A stretch of DNA of 64,000 bases, from assembly GCA_023382975.1 (NCBI GenBank), contig JAHDXO010000017.1, forward strand, positions 62,001 through 126,000, given 5' to 3'. This document shows positions 42,580 through 51,171 of the stretch, piece after piece. Numbering within the stretch: position 1 is the stretch's first letter; every line of letters starts with the position of its first letter. The notes beneath the pieces are model-generated. The model searched no databases, was not told the origin of the DNA, and worked only from the letters and a program-made list of their open reading frames with translations. The stretch is from Pirellulaceae bacterium (GTDB lineage Bacteria; Planctomycetota; Planctomycetia; Pirellulales; Pirellulaceae). A program made the position numbers and the translations under genes.

Positions 42580-43674
42580 ATGACCATGCAAGCGGGGAAA
42601 TCAAGCCGAGTGTCAGCCGTCGGGCGCGGGGCCACATCCAATCCGCCCAATCGGTTCGAGAACGTCCATCGCGAGGACGATTGGGAGCATCTGGAACAAG
42701 CGGGCGAGTTGCCCGAGCAGGTTGCCTTGCGCACGGAGTTCCTGCCGGACCAGTCGCAAACCGTCATCACCGAGACCGACAGCCCCGATGTGCCTTTCCG
42801 CTTCAGCATCAATCCGTATCGGGGATGCGAGCACGGTTGTGCCTACTGCTACGCGCGCCCTTACCACGAACTGTTGGGGATGAATGCCGGGTTGGACTTC
42901 GAGACCAAGATCCTCTGCAAGTTCGACGCGGCGAAATTGTTGCGCCGCGAGTTGAACCGCTCCGGCTGGCAAGGCGATGTCATCTGTCTGTCCGGCGTCA
43001 CCGATTGCTACCAACCGGCGGAGCGGCAGTTCCGGATCACACGCGGGTTGCTCGAAGTGATGCGCGAGGCCGAGCAGGCCGTGTCGATCGTGACCAAGAA
43101 CTCGCTCATTCTCCGCGATCTGGATCTTCTTGGGGAAATGGGGCGGCAGCGGTTGGCCCAGGTGAACATCAGTCTGCCGTCGCTGGACCAGGAACTGACC
43201 CGCGTCATGGAACCGCGAACCGCCGCGCCGGCCGCGAGGTTGCGGGCAATCCGCGAATTGACGGAAGCGGGCGTTGCTGTGCGAGTGCTGATCGCGCCGA
43301 TCATCCCGGGATTGACCGACCATTCGGTTCCGCAGGTGATGCAGGCGGCGAAAGAGGCGGGCGCGATGGAGGCCCATTACACCTTGCTTCGCTTGCCGTT
43401 GAGCGTCGCCCCGGTATTTCTGGATTGGGTGGACACGCATCGACCGGACTTCCGAGCACGGATCGAGCAACGGATCCGAGCGACTCGAGACGGGCGGCTG
43501 AACGATTCGCAGTTCGGGACTCGCATGTCGGGTTCCGGCGCCTACGCCGAAACGATTCGCAACGCCTTCTCCGCCTTTGCCAAGCATTTTGCACTCGATC
43601 ATCCCCTGCCGCCGCTCGACACCCGTCGTTTTCGTCCGCCCAAGGCTGCGAGCGGGCAACTGCGGCTCTTTTGA
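42580..43674 (+). CDS. PA0069-like radical SAM protein
   Basis: The 364-residue protein has the radical SAM cluster motif CEHGCAYCYARP (CxxxCxxC) near residue 85, preceded by FRFSINPYRG, which is characteristic of the PA0069/Rv2578c-like branch related to spore photoproduct lyase. Later are GDVICLSGVTDCYQPAE, SIVTKNSLILRDLDLL and VAVRVLIAPIIPGLTD. It should cleave S-adenosylmethionine with a 4Fe-4S cluster; the substrate is unknown. It lies head-to-head with the ABC ATPase with only four bases between starts; ATG 42586 is an alternative start. A terminator for the convergent secreted gene follows at 43686. Confidence 0.88.
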   Translation: MTMQAGKSSRVSAVGRGATSNPPNRFENVHREDDWEHLEQAGELPEQVALRTEFLPDQSQTVITETDSPDVPFRFSINPYRGCEHGCAYCYARPYHELLGMNAGLDFETKILCKFDAAKLLRRELNRSGWQGDVICLSGVTDCYQPAERQFRITRGLLEVMREAEQAVSIVTKNSLILRDLDLLGEMGRQRLAQVNISLPSLDQELTRVMEPRTAAPAARLRAIRELTEAGVAVRVLIAPIIPGLTDHSVPQVMQAAKEAGAMEAHYTLLRLPLSVAPVFLDWVDTHRPDFRARIEQRIRATRDGRLNDSQFGTRMSGSGAYAETIRNAFSAFAKHFALDHPLPPLDTRRFRPPKAASGQLRLF

Positions 43675-43685
43675 TGCTGTCGACG

Positions 43686-43716
43686 AAAAAAGCACAGGCC
43701 GAAATCGGCCTGTGCT
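43686..43716 (-). terminator. Intrinsic terminator of the secreted-protein pair
   Basis: Perfect 11-bp arms (43691-43701 and 43706-43716) with a four-base loop are followed on the minus strand by a run of T residues (43690 down to 43686). This is a textbook intrinsic terminator for the gene at 43744-44379. Confidence 0.85.
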
Positions 43717-43743
43717 CGCGTCGGCTCGGGGTAGTGGAGGGGG

Positions 43744-44379
43744 CTACCACGGACCGCGGATAGGATAGACGCCGAACTGATCGGTATGGCTGGGCCAGCG
43801 CGGCGTGGGAAGCAAGGGACTGGCAGGGCCACCGTACTCGGCCCCCATGACAGGGCCCGGATACGGACGTTCGAATTGGTGATACAGGGGCATGACGTTG
43901 GTCTGGGCGACACCCCAGCTCCATCGCGTATGGGTTCGCACCGTGGGCGCAACCATCAACGCTACCGGCGCGCCCCACTCGGTGTGGTAGTAGCCGGCGT
44001 GCCACGACTGCTGAGCCGCCCGTTGCTGGGCGATCCAGTCGGCTCGCATCGCCGGGTCGATCAGCGGCTGACCGCTGTGCATCATGGCGGCCACCGAACC
44101 GTTGGCGCCCGCAAACGCTCCGCGAATGCGGCCGTTGCCGATGCCGTGACGTTCGCCGCAGTCGCTGCAAACGGCGCGTCGCCGGACAAAGATCGACGAA
44201 TCGTTGCAGCCGCAACAGTCGCCGCCGTTGGCATTCTCGTCCATCGGGATGGGCTCGGCCCCCGTGGCGTCAAACAGGGGAGCGGGATCAGCGGGCTCGG
44301 TCTGAGCCAGAGCTTGAGCGGTCGGGAAGGCGAAGATGACCGCGCCTGCTAGCATGACGAAGGTAAGGGTAGATTTCAT
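43744..44379 (-). CDS. Secreted Gly/Ala/Pro-rich protein with a Cys cluster
   Basis: This 211-residue protein has a Sec signal peptide (MKSTLTFVMLAGAVIFAFPT, cleavage likely after ALA). A cysteine-rich patch (GDCCGCNDSSIFVRRRAVCS, followed by DCGERHG) is near residue 55 of the precursor and could bind a metal. The C-terminal half is rich in Pro, Gly, Tyr and Trp, with HAGYYHTEWGAPVALM and FERPYPGPVMGAEYGG. The start at 44379 is chosen because the signal peptide begins there. It follows a second secreted protein gene by 58 bases; both end in a shared terminator. I do not recognise a family. Confidence 0.72.
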   Translation of the reverse strand: MKSTLTFVMLAGAVIFAFPTAQALAQTEPADPAPLFDATGAEPIPMDENANGGDCCGCNDSSIFVRRRAVCSDCGERHGIGNGRIRGAFAGANGSVAAMMHSGQPLIDPAMRADWIAQQRAAQQSWHAGYYHTEWGAPVALMVAPTVRTHTRWSWGVAQTNVMPLYHQFERPYPGPVMGAEYGGPASPLLPTPRWPSHTDQFGVYPIRGPW

Positions 44380-44437
44380 GGCGGGTATCCTGAACGGGTG
44401 GGATTTCAAGGGCGGGGATGCAATCAAGGCGGGTCGA

Positions 44438-44890
44438 TCAGCGAGGCAGGCGAACCGCTTGACGAGCACCCTTGAGTGCCTCGGTGAGCGGATTGCTGTA
44501 CCAAACCGCCTTGGCCCGCGTCATGCCGCGACCGTCGTCGTAGTAGTGCCGGTAGGTGCGGTAGTGCGAATACGTGAACTCGTGCGGCATGAACGGCTGG
44601 TAGGTGTAGTAGGTGTGCCCCACGACAGGCGGCACGGGCCGGGGTGCAATGTAAAGCTGGGCCGGCGCGCCACCGCAGTTGTTGGGAGCGTAGAAATTGT
44701 GGAACAGTGCCGGGTCTCCGTATTCCCACGGCTGACAGCCCAGATCGTCGTCGAACGAAAAAGACACGACCGTTCCGTCCTGAGGGACCGTTTCCTGGGC
44801 CGACAATCTGCCGGGAGCCGCCAACGCCAGACCGACCGTGGCGGCCAGCATCGCCGCGAGGAGCATCGATGGGGGCCGTTTTGAATTCAT
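44438..44890 (-). CDS. Secreted Tyr-rich protein of unknown function
   Basis: The 150-residue protein starts with a signal peptide (LLAAMLAATVGLALAAPGRL, cleavage probably after LSA). The mature protein has two cysteines, in LGCQPW and NNCGGA, and a Tyr/His-rich centre (GHTYYTYQPFMPHEFTYSHY and RTYRHYYDDG). A clear AAGGAGA lies before the ATG. It is probably in one operon with the secreted protein gene 58 bases downstream. The Tyr-rich composition echoes the small secreted protein at 4389-4781, though not its sequence. Function unknown. Confidence 0.72.
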   Translation of the reverse strand: MNSKRPPSMLLAAMLAATVGLALAAPGRLSAQETVPQDGTVVSFSFDDDLGCQPWEYGDPALFHNFYAPNNCGGAPAQLYIAPRPVPPVVGHTYYTYQPFMPHEFTYSHYRTYRHYYDDGRGMTRAKAVWYSNPLTEALKGARQAVRLPR

Positions 44891-45023
44891 GGAAATCTCT
44901 CCTTGTCACGCTTGTTGTGCACGCCAGTTTCAATACTCGGTAAATGCCGGGTTTGGGGGTGAATCTTTATTTGCCGGTTGGCGCAATTGCCGCGGAACCA
45001 GCGGCAGGACGGAATAAAACGGG

Positions 45024-45052
45024 TGTGAACACGGCGGCGAAATCGCTATAAT
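45024..45052 (+). promoter_or_regulatory. Possible top6B promoter
   Basis: A perfect -10 box, TATAAT, lies at 45047-45052. The sequence at -35 spacing, TGTGAA (45024-45029), is weak. If real, the mRNA leader would be about 175 bases and would contain the palindromic element. Confidence 0.4.
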
Positions 45053-45127
45053 CCGCACGACCGTTAGGCCCGGCAAACATTGCCACTCGGTTCGGGCGCC
45101 GAAATCGCGAGATTTCGGTCCAGCCCG

Positions 45128-45192
45128 GTAGCCGATTCCGTGAGAATTCCGACGGAAGCTTGAAGCGTCCGAATCCTCGCGAATCCCGCTGC
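45128..45192. repeat. 65-bp palindromic element, copy B (top6B leader)
   Basis: It has the same 25-15-25 layout as the element at 7790-7854: arms 45128-45152 and 45168-45192 around a 15-base spacer. The arms are imperfectly complementary and have diverged from copy A at several positions, but share cores such as CGTGAGAATTC. It lies about 43 bases before the likely top6B start, so it should form a hairpin in the mRNA leader. Confidence 0.75.
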
Positions 45193-45234
45193 CAGATACT
45201 CGGAATTCAAGAGACTCTCGACGGAGTATCCGCC

Positions 45235-47352
45235 TTGTCAGACACCATCCTCGAAGATGAAGCCACCTCGGACGCATCTCCAGACGCATCCTCGGCCACC
45301 AATGGCCAGACCCGGCGACGATCGACGGCCGAAACGATGGCCACGAAGCAGCGAGATATCTCGGTCAGCGAGTTTTTCGCCAAGAATCGGCATTTGTTGG
45401 GATTTGACAATCCTCGCAAGGCGCTGCTGACCACGGTCAAGGAAGCGGTCGACAACTCGCTGGACGCTTGCGAAGAGGCGGGAATTATTCCGGAAATCTG
45501 GGTCCACATGGAGCAGACAGGAAACAACCGCTTTAAGATCGGCGTTCAAGACAACGGGCCGGGGATCGTCAAGAAGCAGATCCCGTTGATCTTTGGCAAA
45601 CTGCTGTACGGCTCGAAATTCCACCGGTTGCGGATGAGCCGCGGCCAGCAAGGGATCGGAATCAGCGCCGCCGGCATGTACGGGATGCTGACGACCGGCA
45701 GGCCGGTGAAGATCATTTCGAAAGTTTCGATCCGCAAGCCGGCCCACTACTACGAGATCCAGATCGACACCAAGAAAAACGTTCCTGAGATCTTGAACGG
45801 CAAAGGGGACGGCGTCGACATTCCGCCCAACGACGCGGGCCGCCAGTACATCGAGAAACACGGCATCGAGTGGGTGGCGGAATACGATCCCGAAGGCGAC
45901 GAACCGGCTCAGCCAGTCAAGAGTGGCACGCGGGTGACGATCGAGTTGGAGGGCCGCTTCCAGCGCGGCCGCGGCAGTGTCGACGAGTACTTGGAACAAA
46001 CGGCGATCGCCAATCCGCACGTGACGCTGCACTACATCGACCCCGAGGGAAACCGCAAGAAGTACCCTCGCTCGACCACTCAGTTGCCCGAGGAGCCCAA
46101 GGAGATCAAGCCGCACCCGTACGGCGTGGAATTGGGCCGTCTGGTGACGATGCTGAAAGAGTCCCACGAGTCGACGATCTCCCAGTTCCTGAGCCAATCG
46201 TTCTCCCGCGTCAGCCCGGCCGTTGCCAGACGGATTTGCGAGACCGCGGGAATCAGTTCCCGCGCCGCGACCCGGCGGATCGGTCGCGAGGAAGCTGACA
46301 AGCTGTACCGGGCCATCAAGGAAACGCGGATCAAGGCGCCGGCGACGGACTGCATCTCGCCGATCGGCGAGGATCTGCTGCTGAAGGGCCTGCGGCAAGT
46401 GGTGCCGGGCGAATTCTACTGCGCGGCCACTCGGCCTCCGTCCGTCTACCGCGGCAATCCATTCCAGATCGAAGTCGGCTTGGCCTATGGCGGCAGCAGT
46501 CCCGTTACCAAGATTTCCCTCGAATTGCTGACCGAATTGGTGCGGGAGAGCGACGCTCGCACGCTGCGCCAGTTCATCATCAACACGTTCGACGGTTTGG
46601 GTCCGGAGGCCGCGGACCGGATCCTGAAGCAGGCCAAATTCGGCACTCGCCAGTCGCCGGGAAAACTGAAGTCCTCGGAGATCAAGCGGTTGCACGAGTC
46701 CATGCGGCACGTAAATCTGAGCGAGGGCCAGTCGATGCAGGTGCTGCGCTACGCGAACCGCGTGCCGCTGCAATTCAAGCAGCGCGACTGCGCGATCACC
46801 GACGCCGTGCTGACGATGAACTGGCGGCCCTACGGCTTGAGCCAGTCGCGCGGCTCGCTGCCAAACGGCCCCGTGACCGTCATGGTTCACGTGGCCAGCG
46901 TGTGGGTGCCATTTACCAGCGAATCCAAGGAGGCGATCGCCGCTTATCCGGAGATTCAAAAGGAACTGCGGTTGGCGCTGCAGGCCGTCGGCCGCAGGCT
47001 GGGCATGTACCTTCGCCGCCGCCAGAAAGTCAAGCAGGAAGGCGAACGCCGGTCGGTGTTTCTGCGCTACTTGGGCGAAGTGGCGCGGGCGGTCAGTTCG
47101 ATCAATGGGACGGACAGCGAGCAACTGTACGAGAAACTGCTCCGGGTAGCCCAACGCAAGACGGCCGAGGCGGACGTGAAACTGGACGACCGCGGACGCA
47201 AAGTCGAGGCCGACGCGTTCGGCGACAACGTCCTGATCGTGGAACCCGAGGAGGTCGATGCCGAAGCGCTGCTGGCGGCAGCTCGTTCCAGCGGCAACGG
47301 CAGCAGCAACGGCAACGGCAACGACGAGGATCCTCAAAAGCGGCTTTTCTAA
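45235..47352 (+). CDS. top6B: DNA topoisomerase VI subunit B
   Basis: Topoisomerase VI subunit B is the ATPase of a type IIB topoisomerase that relaxes and decatenates DNA together with subunit A. The 705-residue protein has the GHKL ATP site: KEAVDNSLDACEE (residues 69-81), DNGPG (106-110) and RGQQGIGISAAGMYG (136-150). Downstream are the helix-two-turn-helix and transducer segments, including NPFQIEVGLAYGG and ALQAVGRRLGMYLRRRQKVK. A Ser/Asn/Gly-rich tail ends the protein. The start is uncertain: TTG 45235 has GGAG before it and avoids the palindromic element, whereas TTG 45160 lies in it. No subunit A gene is adjacent. A lipoprotein gene follows 16 bases downstream. Confidence 0.92.
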   Translation: MSDTILEDEATSDASPDASSATNGQTRRRSTAETMATKQRDISVSEFFAKNRHLLGFDNPRKALLTTVKEAVDNSLDACEEAGIIPEIWVHMEQTGNNRFKIGVQDNGPGIVKKQIPLIFGKLLYGSKFHRLRMSRGQQGIGISAAGMYGMLTTGRPVKIISKVSIRKPAHYYEIQIDTKKNVPEILNGKGDGVDIPPNDAGRQYIEKHGIEWVAEYDPEGDEPAQPVKSGTRVTIELEGRFQRGRGSVDEYLEQTAIANPHVTLHYIDPEGNRKKYPRSTTQLPEEPKEIKPHPYGVELGRLVTMLKESHESTISQFLSQSFSRVSPAVARRICETAGISSRAATRRIGREEADKLYRAIKETRIKAPATDCISPIGEDLLLKGLRQVVPGEFYCAATRPPSVYRGNPFQIEVGLAYGGSSPVTKISLELLTELVRESDARTLRQFIINTFDGLGPEAADRILKQAKFGTRQSPGKLKSSEIKRLHESMRHVNLSEGQSMQVLRYANRVPLQFKQRDCAITDAVLTMNWRPYGLSQSRGSLPNGPVTVMVHVASVWVPFTSESKEAIAAYPEIQKELRLALQAVGRRLGMYLRRRQKVKQEGERRSVFLRYLGEVARAVSSINGTDSEQLYEKLLRVAQRKTAEADVKLDDRGRKVEADAFGDNVLIVEPEEVDAEALLAAARSSGNGSSNGNGNDEDPQKRLF

Positions 47353-47368
47353 TTCGGGAGTCCGTGAA

Positions 47369-48661
47369 ATGAAGCGCGAACTCTGCATGGTATTGCTTCT
47401 GGTCTTCACGGTGCTCGGTTGCGCTGGCAGCGCCGACCGTGCCGCCGCACCCGGCGACGGCGGCGACACCGAAGCAGTACAGCCCGATCACGGCGATCCG
47501 CTGGAGGAGCCGGCGGACGAGCCAGCGGCCGAGTATCCTCTCGACGAAATGCCTCCCGATTCGTCGCCGCCCGAATCTATCACGGGCAACGAGCCGCCCG
47601 ATCAAGACTTTCCCGACCGGTTCGAAATTCGATCTCCGGACGTGCGGTCTCCGTTGGACCGACCGGTGCTGGACCGAGGCTTCACTCGGGTCGAGATCTT
47701 CTACGCCACGGACCGAGCGCGGGGCGGCGACCAGCCGGAGACTTTCTACACGGACGGTCGCCGGCGCGATGCAGACCGGGTGGCGTTCGAGTTCGGAACG
47801 TGCGAGGTCAGTGTGCCGTACAAGCACCGGCCGGGCGAGATTGAACGGCCTTCGGTCTGGAGGCTCGAATTCCGCGAAGACCCGGCCAAGCACGTGGTCT
47901 TGTTGGCGGTCAAGCCGATGCCGCTGGAAGACAGCCTGCCGGCGCTGCGGGCCCGCGTCGCCGAGTCGGAGAGCCAATCGGCCCTGGTCTTTGTGCATGG
48001 GTTCAACGTGCCTTTTGCGGCGGCCGCGCGCCGTACCGCCCAGATGAAATACGACTTGAATTTCGACGGCGCCGTGGTGCTGTACAGTTGGCCTGCGCCG
48101 CAGAACTACCTGGAATGTCAGGACAACGAAATCTGGACCCGGTCCCATCTGATCGAACTGCTGAAGCAATACGTGCAGAAATCCGGCGCAAAGCAGATCC
48201 ATTTGGTTGCCCACAGCATGGGAACCCGCGTCTTGAGCAACGCCCTGGTGGAACTGGCCGACAACCAGGACGGGGCCGATTTCCGCTACAACCAGATCAT
48301 CCTCGCGGCGCCGGACATCGATGCCGAGATCTTCAAGCAGCGGATCGCTCCGCGGATCGTCGGTCGGGCCGAACGCATCTCGATCTACGCCTCGTCCAAG
48401 GATCTCGCGCTGGTCGCCTCGAAGAAGGCGCACAACAACATCCGTCTGGGCGAAGGCGGCCCGAACATCACCGTGTTCCCGGGCATGTCGATGATCGAAG
48501 TCGTCGACGCCTCGAACGTCGACGAGAGCCTGCTGGGACACTCCTACTACGGAAACAGTCCGACTCTCCTGCGCGACTTGCGGTTGCTGCTGTCCGGCCA
48601 AGATGCCCCGACTCGCGGATTGCGGGCCGGAAACGGGTTCTTTTTTCTCCAGCGGAATTGA
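47369..48661 (+). CDS. Lipoprotein alpha/beta hydrolase, DUF900 type
   Basis: The 430-residue protein has a lipoprotein signal (LVFTVLGC, lipid-modified Cys18) and a long acidic, Pro-rich linker to about residue 100. The DUF900-like hydrolase domain begins with VEIFYATDRARGGDQPE and includes VFVHGFNVPF (residues 208-217) and the nucleophile elbow AHSMG (Ser283). Asp and His of the triad should follow. It is probably an esterase or acylhydrolase at the outer or inner membrane surface. The gene follows top6B by 16 bases with a GGGAG ribosome-binding site and precedes the rhomboid gene by 31 bases, so the three are likely one transcript, although no shared function is obvious. Confidence 0.85.
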   Translation: MKRELCMVLLLVFTVLGCAGSADRAAAPGDGGDTEAVQPDHGDPLEEPADEPAAEYPLDEMPPDSSPPESITGNEPPDQDFPDRFEIRSPDVRSPLDRPVLDRGFTRVEIFYATDRARGGDQPETFYTDGRRRDADRVAFEFGTCEVSVPYKHRPGEIERPSVWRLEFREDPAKHVVLLAVKPMPLEDSLPALRARVAESESQSALVFVHGFNVPFAAAARRTAQMKYDLNFDGAVVLYSWPAPQNYLECQDNEIWTRSHLIELLKQYVQKSGAKQIHLVAHSMGTRVLSNALVELADNQDGADFRYNQIILAAPDIDAEIFKQRIAPRIVGRAERISIYASSKDLALVASKKAHNNIRLGEGGPNITVFPGMSMIEVVDASNVDESLLGHSYYGNSPTLLRDLRLLLSGQDAPTRGLRAGNGFFFLQRN

Positions 48662-48692
48662 AATCCTCGGTTCCGGCATCAGGAAACCTCGC

Positions 48693-49958
48693 ATGATCAT
48701 CGAGTGTCCGCACTGCCACATCACCGTCCGTCCGGCCGCCGATGGAATCTGCCCGGCTTGTCGAAAGCCCTTGCGGGGAGCGGCGTTGGAGGTGCCCGGC
48801 GGCCAGTCGATCGAGCTGGACATCAACCGCGCCGAGCATGCCGGAATTCCCACCGCGTCACCTGGCCAAGTGTTCGAATCGTTGCTCGATGCGCTCACCC
48901 CGCGCTTGGTCGTCACGCCGCTGCTGGTCTTGGTCAATGTGGTGATCTTCGCCTTGCTGTGGCAATCCGAGTGGCGCGAGCCGCGCGGCGAAACGATGAT
49001 CGCGTGGGGTGCCAACTTCGCCCCCTTGACCGTTTCGGGCCAATGGTGGCGTCTGCTCAGCAGCATGTTTCTGCATTTCACCGTAATCCACGTCGGCTTC
49101 AACATGTGGGTGCTCTGGGACGTCGGCCGCGTGGTCGAGCGTCTGGTGGGCAACACGGCATTTCTGATCGCCTACGTGACCAGCGGTTTCTTTGGCTCCG
49201 TCGTCAGCGTGCTTTGGAGACAGGATGTCGTCAGCGCGGGCGCGTCGGGAGCGGTCTTCGGCGTGTTCGGAATCCTGTTGGGTTTCATGCTGCCGCGCCG
49301 CGACTCGATCCCCATCGAAGTGATCCGCGCGCACCGCGGCAGCGTGACGGCGTTCCTGGTGGTGAATCTGCTGCTGGGGCTGAGCATCCCCTGGATCGAT
49401 ATGGCGGCCCATGGCGGAGGCCTGCTTGCCGGTTTTCTTTGCGGACTGCTGCTGACCCACAAGCTGACGCCGGACCAACGCGGACCGCGTCGCCTGAGGA
49501 CCGGTCTGCTCGCTCTGGTTGCCCTTGCCGCCGGTTCGGCGACGGTTTTCTATCTGCCCGCCGCAGTAAACGCGGTTCGCCACGGCAAGCCGTTTCCGCT
49601 TGACACCAACTCGGTCATTCAGAAGTTCAGCGCGGTCGAGGTGCCCGCGATCGACCGGTTCAATCAACTGACCCAAGACATGCAAAGCGGCGAGGTGACG
49701 GACGAGCAGGCCGCGGACATGCTCGAACAACAACTGTTGCCACCGTGGCGCGAGGCCGCTGGACAACTTCGCGAATCCATCCCTCGCGTGGCCGAACCTC
49801 ATCAAGCGATGGTCACCCGCTTGGCCGACTACGCCGATCTGCGCGCCAATAGCTGGGAATTGCTGGCCGAAGGGCTCCGCACCGGCGACCTCGAAACCAT
49901 CGAAAAGAGCCAGCAAGCCTCTCGCCAAGCCGACGAACTGCTCAAGCAACTCCAGTAA
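48693..49958 (+). CDS. Rhomboid intramembrane serine protease with N-terminal zinc ribbon
   Basis: The 421-residue protein starts with a small zinc-ribbon-like motif (CPHC and CPAC, residues 5-23). The rhomboid core follows: a first helix (VVTPLLVLVNVVIFALL), FLHFTVIHVGFNMWVLWD with the conserved HxxxN-type motif, and the catalytic pair GASG (Ser185) and His240 in MAAHGGGLLAGFLCG. After about residue 260 another helix leads to a helical soluble domain of about 130 residues. Rhomboids cut membrane proteins inside the bilayer. The substrate is unknown. The ATG at 48693 has AGGAAA before it. It ends the top6B-lipoprotein-rhomboid run. Confidence 0.9.
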   Translation: MIIECPHCHITVRPAADGICPACRKPLRGAALEVPGGQSIELDINRAEHAGIPTASPGQVFESLLDALTPRLVVTPLLVLVNVVIFALLWQSEWREPRGETMIAWGANFAPLTVSGQWWRLLSSMFLHFTVIHVGFNMWVLWDVGRVVERLVGNTAFLIAYVTSGFFGSVVSVLWRQDVVSAGASGAVFGVFGILLGFMLPRRDSIPIEVIRAHRGSVTAFLVVNLLLGLSIPWIDMAAHGGGLLAGFLCGLLLTHKLTPDQRGPRRLRTGLLALVALAAGSATVFYLPAAVNAVRHGKPFPLDTNSVIQKFSAVEVPAIDRFNQLTQDMQSGEVTDEQAADMLEQQLLPPWREAAGQLRESIPRVAEPHQAMVTRLADYADLRANSWELLAEGLRTGDLETIEKSQQASRQADELLKQLQ

Positions 49959-50004
49959 ACGAAGCGACAGGCGTCCCGCGCTGCCGGACAGTGCGTGACT
50001 TACC

Positions 50005-51153
50005 CTATCGCACAGACTTGGGGCGAGGGGCGGGCGATTCTTGATTCTTCGAGGCAACTGGTTCGTGGGGTTCCAGCGGGTCGGTGGCGCAATCGAGGGT
50101 GGCGACCCAGCCGATTTCGGGCGACCAAGCGCAGCCGACGCCGACAAACCGATAGTCGGGGTCGAGCAGCAGCTTTCGGTGCCCCCGGTCGGGGATTCCC
50201 GGATCGATCAGCCACCAGCAGACCAATCCCCGCGCAGCCCACTCGCGCGACCACTTGCCCCAGACGACGTTCTCGCCCAGGACCGGCAGCGGCAGCGGAT
50301 ACTCGATCGATGTCTCGCCCGAGGCGATCCGGCGCGTGGACGGTTCGACGCTCACGGCGCATTCAAAGCCCGGTCGATCGAGAACCGGAAGCGTCGCCTC
50401 GTGGCCATGATCCATGACAAACTGGCCGAGATGCTCGGGAACCGAGTAGTAGCGGCAGCGGTTCGGGGTGGGGTACTCGACACGAAAAAACGTCTCTTCG
50501 TCTCGGTAGATCCGCAGGACGATCTGCCGTCGATCGTTCATCTGATCGCAGATGCGTTTCCATTCATCCAGCCCGCGGCGAGTTGCTCCGAAGGTCGCAA
50601 TGCGTTGGCCCGGTCTGCGGCCGAAGCGGTCCACGTGGTCCGGCCGCTCCTTGCCGCCGCTCAGGAAGTCATGCGAAAAGAAACGGGCCGCGCGATCCAG
50701 GACGTCGTTGCGGGTCCACGCCGGCAACGGTCGGGTTTCGCGCAGCGCATTGATGGTTTCGTCGATCAGAGCCAGCGACAGTTCCTCGTCCTGCCGGTCG
50801 TCGCGCCGTTCGCTGATCCACAGGTAGTCGTGCCGATGGCCGGGATTGAGAATCAGCTTGTACGCCTCAAACGGCTCGGCAGCCGATTCGGGAACCCGTT
50901 GCCGCGCCGCCTTCAGGGGAACCAGAAATCGCTCGGCAAACACGGCAGGCTGGCGGCGGATCTCGTTTACGTGACGAAGAATCTCGTCCTCCAATTCGCG
51001 CCAAACTGCTGGTGCGCCAAAGTTGGCACTGGGATCTTGGCCCGAAGCCGAATTGACCACAGCACTCAGCAACGTTGACAACAGCAGGACGATACTGCGA
51101 TTTGCCCAGCAGCATCGTCGTTCCTCGGTCCGAAATCCGGGCGATGATGTCAT
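50005..51153 (-). CDS. Secreted CAP/SCP-domain-like protein
   Basis: The 382-residue protein has a signal-like segment (residues 20-38, IVLLLSTLLSAVVNSASG). The rest shows CAP-domain hallmarks: an opening helix ELEDEILRHVNEIRRQPAVF, the helix and loop RAARFFSHDF ending in HVDRFGRRPGQRI, and the closing PGIPDRGHRKLLLDPDYRFVGVG, which matches the CAP signature HRxxLLxPxYxxVGVG. A long insertion separates the last two. CAP proteins occur outside cells with varied roles such as lipid or metal binding. It ends a minus-strand pair with the exonuclease III gene 18 bases upstream, though the two are functionally unrelated as far as I can see. Confidence 0.75.
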   Translation of the reverse strand: MTSSPGFRTEERRCCWANRSIVLLLSTLLSAVVNSASGQDPSANFGAPAVWRELEDEILRHVNEIRRQPAVFAERFLVPLKAARQRVPESAAEPFEAYKLILNPGHRHDYLWISERRDDRQDEELSLALIDETINALRETRPLPAWTRNDVLDRAARFFSHDFLSGGKERPDHVDRFGRRPGQRIATFGATRRGLDEWKRICDQMNDRRQIVLRIYRDEETFFRVEYPTPNRCRYYSVPEHLGQFVMDHGHEATLPVLDRPGFECAVSVEPSTRRIASGETSIEYPLPLPVLGENVVWGKWSREWAARGLVCWWLIDPGIPDRGHRKLLLDPDYRFVGVGCAWSPEIGWVATLDCATDPLEPHEPVASKNQESPAPRPKSVR

Positions 51154-51171
51154 CTTCGCGCAACCAGCGGG

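Larger units (their letters stand above)
44891..45234. other. Divergent intergenic region with promoter and palindromic element
   Basis: This 344-base region between the secreted-protein pair and top6B holds the probable top6B promoter (45024-45052) and copy B of the palindromic element (45128-45192). Confidence 0.5.

Noticed and set aside
45238-47469. Minus-strand open frame of about 743 codons opposite top6B
   Set aside because: Antisense to a clear GHKL ATPase gene; no motif of its own.
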